This document shows positions 6,101 through 8,969 of a stretch of DNA of 8,969 nt, piece after piece (the first letter of the stretch is position 1; each line of letters begins with the position of its first letter). Made by a program: the position numbers and the translations under genes. The notes beneath the pieces are model-generated. The model saw nothing but the letters and a program-made list of their open reading frames with translations, did not search any database and was not told the DNA's origin. The DNA is from JAUVIB01 sp964424545 (lineage in GTDB: Bacteria; Calditrichota; Calditrichia; Calditrichales; Calditrichaceae): the NCBI GenBank assembly GCA_964424545.1, contig CAYRJN010000156.1, positions 1 through 8,969 on the forward strand, read 5' to 3'.

Positions 6101-8969
6101 TGAGTGCGATTTCCGGCAGATGCAAACCGTCGTTTTTAGATATTCTAAGACCTTTTACTTCGACGCCGAAATCATCGCCGAATTGCGGAATTTTTAATAA
6201 CGTATTAACTTCCACGGCAAAATCATTACCTGCCGTGCTTACTTTAATCGGCGGAATATTGGTGTTGTTGGCAAGCGGCAGCATACGGGCAATTTTTAAG
6301 GGGATACCGTTGCTGAGATGAGACACATCAACGGAAAATGCGGTTGAATCCGTACCTACGCTGGCCATAAAATGCAGCGGAGCGGCCTGATCATTTTCTT
6401 TAAACAGGTCGGCGTACATATCGCCGCTGAAACTGATTTGAAAATTTCCAGTAGAAAAACTAGCCTGCAAGCCCTCTACCTTGATTTGTACGGGCGCATC
6501 GCTGCCAACGGAAATTTCTTTAAAATATGTCGTCCCGGGTTTATAATGTTCGTTAACCTGATTAATACTTACGGTGCCCGATATACCTTCGGCGGAAAGC
6601 AACAAACTATCAACCGATAAGTCCATATCGGAAATCGATTCGGGTAATTTTATTTTAGCGCCTAGAAGAACCCCGTAACTGCCGTTAATCTTTTTAAATT
6701 GAAATTTGGTCAAATCAAGAGGGATACCCCAATCCGATAAATCGATCAACGAAGCGCCGTCCGGAGCCTGTACCTGAATTCCCCCGCTTACAATATGATA
6801 AGTGCTTTTATTAACGCCGACGCTTAAAGAGGTTACATTAAGTTCCGGCGTATTGCCGTTTTTAGATAGTGCGGGAATTTTTATTTTTAATGTTTTTCCC
6901 GATTTAATTTGCAACATAAAAGCTTCGCCGGTATCGGTTGTTTCCACAAGCAAATTCCCGTCGCTGTCGCGTAAACGCATATAAGCAACCGATGTGGACG
7001 GCAGACCGATACTGTCGGGAATCGGCAGGGCGCCGAGAATATTGCCGGGTACGAATCCGGTGCTGTCTATGTATGCCAGCATTTCATTATTGCGAATAAG
7101 CTCTACCTTACCGTTGGTTACGCGAACCGGCCAAAGATTCATTTTAAAATTATCTCTGAATTTAGCGCTTAATCCGCTGTAAGACTGTCCGTTATAGTTA
7201 AAACTTACGACGGCGGTCCCCTGCGCATAGAATTTACCGTCTCTTATGCCTAATGTATCGGGAAGATCAAGGGCGATTCCGAAATTGCCGTCAATAGTAG
7301 GATTGGAACCGACCGCCTGCCATTTAAGTCCGTCGTCGCCCGGTTCGATTTTAAAGGCAAAAGAAGAAGAAAAGGTAACGCTTCCGGATTTAATTTTTAA
7401 AGGATGCAGCCCGACAACAAAATTTTCGAATTGAGCGTTGACGGCCATTCCCCCGCCGAGATTTAATTGATTTCCGCCTGAAATTGCCAATCCGTCTTTA
7501 TTAAGTATGGCGGAATTAATGGTGAAGGTAAGAAAATCACCGTCTGTAGGAAGATTTAGACGGAAAGGCGTAGTAATGCCGATTTGTCCGTCGATAAAAT
7601 CCCCCTTGGCCAAATCAAGGGTGATATTACCATTGGCCGTAACGGAATCGCCTTGAGTAGGCGCAGGTAATTTAAGACTGGCGTCCATAGCTAGAACGGC
7701 CGATTGTGCGCCGGATGTGAAATCAAAATTAAGAGAAGAAGAGTTTACCTGTAATTTTACCGGTCCGAAAGAAAGCGGACAAGAGGGAACAAAATTTTGG
7801 ATAGAACCGGAAATTCTTCCGTCTGAATTTATATATAGCGCCGTTGGTATATCCTGCGCGGTTGCGCATGGAAACAGTCCGGGGGGCAATTGAAAAGCGC
7901 CTTCTACCATTACTTCAAATTTTTGGCTATAATTGCCGTTGCTGCTATCGGCCGATAAACTGCCTTTGAATTTTTTAGCGTAAAATTTTGCGCCGCCGCC
8001 TATGGGTATTTCAATACCCGGATTGGAAATATTTTTATTTTGAATGGTGCCGGTGATAACGCCGTCGCGAAAACCGCAATCGGAAACCATCAAACCCAAA
8101 TTGGCGAGTTGCGGCGGCATATCGCTTGCGAGATTGGGCATATTTAAGACGAAATCCGCTCGTAAGTCGGAAGCTGACCCGAAATCAAACTTACCGTGAA
8201 AAATATCGATAGTAACTTCGGGAATGCGCACGCCGGTGACGGATAGCTGAAAACCGCCCATATTAAATCCGGGCAGAGTAAGATCGGGTAAAGAGGTTTG
8301 CGGAAAATGAATGCCGTGTTTTCCTATGGTAATATGTTCTATTTTCGGCAAACGGAACGAACCGAATTCGGGAAAGCCTAAATTTGCCGAAAAATCAAAT
8401 TGAAAATCCCATCCGGCTGTTTTATCGTATTGAAGCGATGGTATGGTAAAATCCGAAAGCGTCATATCTACCAAACCGAGATTAAAGGCGAGATTACCCA
8501 AATCCGAATTTACAACCAAATGTTGAGCTGTAAATCCGTGAGGCGTAATGTTCAAATCAAGACTAACGACATCGCTCGGCGCATCATTTAATTTCATTTT
8601 TAAGCCGGCGGAGGCCGTTATATTAAAGTCAAGACCGGTTAAACTGCAATTAATACTACCATAAACCCGTTTAAGGTTCAAATTTACCAAATCGCTTTCG
8701 CCCGCCAAGAGAATGGATTTATCAAGATTAATATCAAAATTCGAGGAAATTTGTCCGCTTTCGTCTACGGTTAGAGTAAGCGAATCGCTTTCGCTAAGTA
8801 CACTGCCGAAAAGATTGGGCAGACCTTTAAAAGTAAATGTTTTTATTCCGTTTATCTTACGATAATCCAAATTACTAATTTTTATGGGAATACCAACTTG
8901 TGAAAGGTCAAATCCCTGCATAGATTCCGGTATAACGGCGCGAATATGTCCGTCGTTCAGTTGAAAATG
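141..8969 (-). CDS. Giant multidomain beta-rich protein with helical midsection and C-terminal Ig/FN3-like array (5' end cut by window edge)
   Basis: One uninterrupted frame of 2,942 visible codons ends at TAA (143-141). It is partial: the 16 codons between the edge and the first Met (8921-8919) are open, read HFQLNDGHIRAVIPES, and align with a later internal repeat, so that Met is probably internal. I see no ribosome-binding site that would argue otherwise. Layout (Met=1): repetitive amphipathic beta region to ~1275; Ser-rich linker 1253-1270; Gly/aromatic beta region 1276-1655 ending in a three-Cys cluster; mainly helical region 1656-2080; Gly-rich linker 2090-2155; about five Ig/FN3-like domains 2165-2895; polar tail to 2926. 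I see no transmembrane helix, no LPxTG motif, and no recognisable type IX secretion C-terminal domain. Only eight Cys are visible, three within eight residues. I do not recognise the family with confidence. The N-terminal half recalls large repetitive beta proteins such as AsmA/TamB-like or DUF6603-like families, but this is memory-level resemblance and untested. A structural, envelope or secreted role is inference. The reading frame is near certain; the function is unknown. Confidence 0.95.
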   Translation of the reverse strand, partial: HFQLNDGHIRAVIPESMQGFDLSQVGIPIKISNLDYRKINGIKTFTFKGLPNLFGSVLSESDSLTLTVDESGQISSNFDINLDKSILLAGESDLVNLNLKRVYGSINCSLTGLDFNITASAGLKMKLNDAPSDVVSLDLNITPHGFTAQHLVVNSDLGNLAFNLGLVDMTLSDFTIPSLQYDKTAGWDFQFDFSANLGFPEFGSFRLPKIEHITIGKHGIHFPQTSLPDLTLPGFNMGGFQLSVTGVRIPEVTIDIFHGKFDFGSASDLRADFVLNMPNLASDMPPQLANLGLMVSDCGFRDGVITGTIQNKNISNPGIEIPIGGGAKFYAKKFKGSLSADSSNGNYSQKFEVMVEGAFQLPPGLFPCATAQDIPTALYINSDGRISGSIQNFVPSCPLSFGPVKLQVNSSSLNFDFTSGAQSAVLAMDASLKLPAPTQGDSVTANGNITLDLAKGDFIDGQIGITTPFRLNLPTDGDFLTFTINSAILNKDGLAISGGNQLNLGGGMAVNAQFENFVVGLHPLKIKSGSVTFSSSFAFKIEPGDDGLKWQAVGSNPTIDGNFGIALDLPDTLGIRDGKFYAQGTAVVSFNYNGQSYSGLSAKFRDNFKMNLWPVRVTNGKVELIRNNEMLAYIDSTGFVPGNILGALPIPDSIGLPSTSVAYMRLRDSDGNLLVETTDTGEAFMLQIKSGKTLKIKIPALSKNGNTPELNVTSLSVGVNKSTYHIVSGGIQVQAPDGASLIDLSDWGIPLDLTKFQFKKINGSYGVLLGAKIKLPESISDMDLSVDSLLLSAEGISGTVSINQVNEHYKPGTTYFKEISVGSDAPVQIKVEGLQASFSTGNFQISFSGDMYADLFKENDQAAPLHFMASVGTDSTAFSVDVSHLSNGIPLKIARMLPLANNTNIPPIKVSTAGNDFAVEVNTLLKIPQFGDDFGVEVKGLRISKNDGLHLPEIALNNPSDFMHFNLFTMQFDINQLGFFYESKNSGKVFGVNLGGQIHFMDNTSSFSGLKIGSDGSFSIAQASLISQPIDIIQDKLSLQTLEFKNDSLQAAFLVTPPQPLNQTPSTIRFMISADGHVSGGGTVVLLNEQHGLGNNDQTEWTFWKGSIDLVYMNLDLDLEHIQSSKVQINGDVWLNNESATPEYIQVGYLQGGVVHPGIQLTFNGDVNFGNFKLVGQPQFNLDVVGFKLTNLTSISGSDFGLDISGDVSLNISSVTSTVRFENLQITKEGGMPNLAASITSGSLTIADIFSLSIQSFKYEANGGDITYQSGSMPSSNSSGSKSDQTIHADRYVEFGVSMSIGDAFSGGVDRFLLFTIDNHPNIIINNLHLSIQDVVTASLDMQYLTVEGGMRFLAAGQMVVQPNIGLTTIGVFENINGKLRFGIFAAAELPGPGIVLYPGISLARLGGGFFYNPKQEYLDLVYSKTDLKDAEIINNLPKLNNGEAKFAALLYAGITIMDKTVVSGSAMITLTDQYISLAGKVMLMNMNDKLTGGFTLAARFDQFYIDGMIFAKAKLGVIKGNGQMQFKIAEDQWYVKGKMHAEIINSKFLNADSKFFIGNPGFMFQATNKSGFDFWIVSVNSTVSGTIWMKYEGPREFGAYFTYGLKAEVLMGLASISDDVKAILIVTDHFVLYGEASGEVCVCWGAKCWDGSIWVKVSNVSPKFDGGFGSDPEMQEKINEAENMADEMENEAKQAESDMEKQLVESTVLNEQQVELAGMNLYSGNPTQTMNNWINMEQNNGGLNSNEATLLATYASQDVAIPVNMRQISNQLSTLLSQEKAALNSAEAIAQSVGQQLDRSMQNLPPVDEMEGAYEMDSPIITFSDSVEVTTYTDAQGKEHQSFSVAPQLEIDDEKVNEHKDRAARMEETRQRILQQIYARIIALNIYLSQIDGVLNNDTGVNNVAKLGEQYMTAHEKLEKYFWKNHQYLYDLHNWSAGRVSVIQNKAAVLSAFIHNKANRINEIETLKNLAKGRARQLADITFTGAPDKADGLYQNLEANINQITNIDNLRQVVVNLGVNLWIEIPRSGVETLASQLDSSVAANIANRNEQVGEIETRHEQITAVIDKIYDTRIAYAQALYDLCDRYLYWQLGSAPENQIVVTESGSGGVALKSYIDANLLPGYAQTMANNSFTAGGGFSALNGTQIQGIGNIQAQAGSFKAADGVYGIGKFTSQHQPVKIKIGPDYLAELFPDVKVIHDRLALQLTSPKIENISVHTYNDNKTAHIYASYSATHPAGIANYSYAIAPNIPAPTGNSNHQPTNNGGVQTSGNTSQGNLMFSMDHSTATTSTLQFSDMLYTSLQTNGGVYSNKYKMIGNLKHLFSYFIPQTPDQQQAEYSLKIRARSTSGYVNRRIANFSLRFDGTVNNQYTGSQNMMDDSTPPIVQEISVPSYQYSVDRIMKIKVKAVDAESDVMEYAYTISNRNSLSGQNNIKWYTLGARNTFNILGLHLQHNQRYYVFVKVKNSVGMWSSPRVSRPVKIDTTAPGTVHITRTYTLPKKQNETYTLANSITMYNSSNEIQYQNSSGNYSFIIPSDNSENNSEQQNNSMFPVIGSFLFTGQFYSEQPLLPGILVQFTPADDPESGIEQYVFKVTSSAEDMNPNNGWRLLGLDDSGHPLTTIKLIGEPLTFKHNFYVHIRAINRAGLLGNTVTTIPIRPADPTEPSAPQITYGVNPQNEPFYTASSNSIILGLVPAEDKETGISAYEYKLGSTPGGSDIKNWTRNGVRVFDSKAEIGKQNFPSNLFINMALWNNTYTYNYLSPSHKRIELSGLSIPNGHTVYVTLRALNGDNKHGPSVRSKAILIDNSTPSLPLVTPYYNTSEHTISLSLFNFGDNESGLYGIKASIKVNNLTNSKKSVTKVYSVDHAFSTHASTISFPGTYSGSQTVTIKLVIVNRANLRSSVLTISKKPQNFNHVMTVQTPNIGNQIQTNMPMINTNKHF
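144..236 (-). other. Polar C-terminal tail (residues 2896-2926)
   Basis: The last 31 residues are rich in Asn, Gln, Thr, Met and Pro and end in NTNKHF. There is no transmembrane helix, basic stop-transfer, LPxTG motif, or type IX-like sorting domain. The tail therefore does not show how the protein would be anchored or exported. Confidence 0.55.
426..467 (-). repeat. Ig-like signature, copy 5 (residues 2819-2832)
   Basis: DNESGLYGIKASIK, the last copy. The aromatic-x-aromatic strand is partly lost (Ile-Lys-Ala-Ser). The domain ends at about residue 2895. Confidence 0.55.
837..878 (-). repeat. Ig-like signature, copy 4 (residues 2682-2695)
   Basis: DKETGISAYEYKLG, with Thr in place of Ser. 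It begins 116 residues after copy 3, the shortest spacing in the array. Confidence 0.6.
1185..1226 (-). repeat. Ig-like signature, copy 3 (residues 2566-2579)
   Basis: DPESGIEQYVFKVT, the best match to the consensus. Its domain is the longest of the set because of an Asn/Ser-rich insertion at about 2496-2533. Confidence 0.6.
1323..1436 (-). other. Asn/Ser/Gln-rich insertion in the third Ig-like domain (residues 2496-2533)
   Basis: About a third of these residues are Asn, with many Ser and Gln (for example SDNSENNSEQQNNS). It has no strand pattern except a short YSFII segment and probably forms a flexible loop. A similar Asn/Pro/Gly/Thr-rich stretch lies at residues 2232-2263 (2228-2133). Confidence 0.5.
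1701..1742 (-). repeat. Ig-like signature, copy 2 (residues 2394-2407)
   Basis: DAESDVMEYAYTIS. The Gly of the consensus is replaced by Asp2398. This domain runs from DSTPP (2364-2368) to DTTAP (2467-2471). Confidence 0.6.
2457..2654 (-). other. Gly/Ala-rich linker (residues 2090-2155)
   Basis: Low-complexity sequence rich in Gly, Ala, Ser, Asn and Gln (for example FTAGGGFSALNGTQIQGIG) links the helical region to the Ig-like array. No domain is recognised in it. Confidence 0.55.
2682..3956 (-). other. Mainly alpha-helical, coiled-coil-like region (residues 1656-2080)
   Basis: The region switches abruptly to helix-forming sequence rich in Glu, Gln, Ala, Asn and Lys. An acidic heptad-like helix lies at ~1657-1705 (with EAENMADEMENEAKQAESD). 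Further helices lie at ~1751-1787, ~1836-1880, ~1896-1965 and ~1977-2075. A short beta hairpin interrupts it at ~1803-1835 (VEVTTYTDAQG), and an aromatic cluster YFWKNHQYLYDLHNW sits at 1906-1920. Long paired helices like these usually act as a rod, spacer or oligomerisation element. That role is inference. Confidence 0.7.
4023..4046 (-). other. Cys-x-Cys-x4-Cys cluster with flanking Trp (residues 1626-1633)
   Basis: The residues CVCWGAKCW carry Cys1626, Cys1628 and Cys1633 with Trp1629 and Trp1634 beside them. Codons TGC, TGC and TGT read clearly on the minus strand. These are three of only eight Cys in the visible protein. A disulfide knot, a small metal site or a covalent attachment point are all possible. 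No partner His or fourth Cys is close enough to choose between them. Confidence 0.6.
4065..4556 (-). repeat. ~30-residue hairpin repeat, D-[QH]-aromatic...G (residues 1456-1619)
   Basis: Four clear copies of one short motif occur: TDQYISLAG (1456), FDQFYIDG (1485), EDQWYVKG (1515) and TDHFVLYG (1612). The first three are spaced by 29 and 30 residues. The last follows 97 residues later, about three more periods, with degenerate strands between. Each copy is an acidic turn entering a hydrophobic strand that ends in Gly. It is not the MORN motif, which has a different Tyr/Gly pattern. Confidence 0.65.
5112..5165 (-). other. Ser/Gly-rich linker (residues 1253-1270)
   Basis: A short low-complexity stretch (QSGSMPSSNSSGSKSDQT) with no predicted strand or helix character. 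It separates the N-terminal repeats from the Gly/aromatic beta region and is the most natural domain boundary in the first half of the protein. Confidence 0.65.
5730..5804 (-). repeat. Pro...DG-x-V-S-G unit 5 (residues 1040-1064)
   Basis: Thr-Pro-Pro (1040-1042), a linker, the strand TIRFMI, and then the turn SADGHVSGGG. It lies late in the N-terminal region, showing that the unit spans at least a thousand residues. Confidence 0.55.
6576..6647 (-). repeat. Pro...EG-I-S-G unit 4 (residues 759-782)
   Basis: Leu-Pro (759-760), a linker, the strand DSLLLS, and then the turn AEGISGTVSI. It is the copy-B counterpart of unit 1 at the 722-residue offset, although its turn is one residue shorter. Confidence 0.55.
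6681..6785 (-). repeat. Internal protein repeat, copy B (residues 713-747)
   Basis: This is the second copy of the motif DLS-x-x-GIP...K-I-N-G; see copy A. Further downstream the duplication appears to continue. Ile58 in the first Gly-x-Ile-Ser turn matches Ile780 at the same offset, and the motif GIHFP (203-207) has a counterpart GLHLP (932-936) at an offset of 729. The copies have diverged enough that DNA-level identity is not obvious, so the duplication is old. Confidence 0.75.
7806..7889 (-). repeat. Pro...DG-x-I-S-G unit 3 (residues 345-372)
   Basis: Leu-Pro-Pro (345-347), a linker with Cys352, the strand TALYI, and then the turn NSDGRISGSI. This is the clearest match to the consensus turn. 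Cys381 follows nine residues after it, so C352 and C381 flank the turn and could pair if the protein is exported. Confidence 0.55.
8049..8141 (-). repeat. Pro...DG-x-I-T-G unit 2 (residues 261-291)
   Basis: Met-Pro (261-262), a linker, the strand LGLMVSDCGF, and then the turn RDGVITGTI. It has the same order of elements as the other units, with Thr in place of Ser. It contains Cys282. Confidence 0.5.
8742..8822 (-). repeat. Pro...DG-x-I-S unit 1 (residues 34-60)
   Basis: Leu-Pro (34-35) ends one strand. A linker and a beta strand (LTLTV) follow, then the turn DESGQISS. It is the first visible copy of a small beta unit that recurs through the N-terminal region. Confidence 0.55.
8847..8951 (-). 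repeat. Internal protein repeat, copy A (residues -9 to 25)
   Basis: This segment aligns without gaps to residues 713-747 at an offset of 722. By my hand alignment 13 of 35 positions are identical, including Asp-Leu-Ser, Gly-Ile-Pro and Lys-Ile-Asn-Gly, with mostly conservative changes between them (I/L, S/T, Y/F, R/K). The match extends upstream of the Met at 8921 (Gly-x-Ile and a Pro at matching positions). This is the main reason to think the real start lies outside the window. Confidence 0.75.

Larger units (their letters stand above)
5097..8969 (-). other. N-terminal repetitive amphipathic beta region (visible start to residue ~1275)
   Basis: This stretch is dominated by alternating polar/apolar segments (for example VSLDLNIT at 119-126 and VQIKVEGLQASF at 811-822) broken by Gly, Asn-Gly and Asp-Gly turns. 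Prolines recur at strand ends and there are almost no Cys (C92, C282, C352, C381). Helix-forming stretches are scarce. The pattern fits a long stacked beta structure, such as a solenoid or a repeating beta-groove of the AsmA/TamB/VPS13 kind, or a tandem of small beta sandwiches. The sequence alone does not separate these. It contains the ~722-residue duplication and the Pro...DG-x-I-S-G unit listed separately. A hydrophobic groove for lipids would be inference only. Confidence 0.7.

Noticed and set aside
5170..6620. Several plus-strand frames of 82-91 residues
   Set aside because: All are opposite the continuous minus-strand frame, with no start signals and no recognisable protein character.

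Overview
The window is almost entirely one gene: a giant reading frame on the minus strand that runs without a stop from the right edge (8969) to a TAA at 143-141. It encodes 2,942 visible residues, more than 300 kDa. The gene is cut at its 5' end. The first in-frame Met visible (8921-8919) is not a convincing start, because the 16 codons before it are open and continue an internal repeat that recurs about 722 residues later. The true start, any signal peptide and the promoter lie beyond 8969. Residue numbers in this annotation count that Met as 1.

The protein has four regions. (1) From the edge to about residue 1275 (8969-5097) is a long, repetitive, beta-rich section of alternating polar and apolar residues. 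It contains a large duplication with an offset of about 722 residues and a smaller recurring unit, Leu/Met/Thr-Pro then a strand then an Asp/Glu-Gly-x-Ile-Ser-Gly type turn. (2) Residues 1276-1655 (5096-3957) form a second beta region, richer in Gly and aromatics, with a roughly 30-residue hairpin repeat (Asp-Gln/His-aromatic...Gly). It ends in a Cys-x-Cys-x4-Cys cluster. (3) Residues 1656-2080 (3956-2682) are mostly helical, with coiled-coil-like stretches. (4) Residues 2081-2926 (2681-144) are a Gly-rich linker followed by about five Ig/fibronectin-III-like domains carrying an Asp-x-Glu-Ser-Gly...Tyr signature, then a short polar tail.

The remaining 140 bases at the left end are AT-rich and hold no gene I can support. 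I see no tRNA, rRNA, CRISPR array, insertion sequence or riboswitch.

The long uninterrupted frame and moderate base composition (roughly 40% GC by eye) indicate a bacterium. Arrays of 'DxxxP...DxESG' Ig-like domains in giant proteins are common in the Bacteroidota/FCB group and in several uncultured phyla, but the window cannot fix the phylum. I cannot assign a function. The overall build, an amphipathic beta scaffold, then a second beta domain, then a helical rod, then Ig-like domains, suggests a very large structural, envelope or secreted protein. With only one gene visible, no operon or pathway can be inferred.
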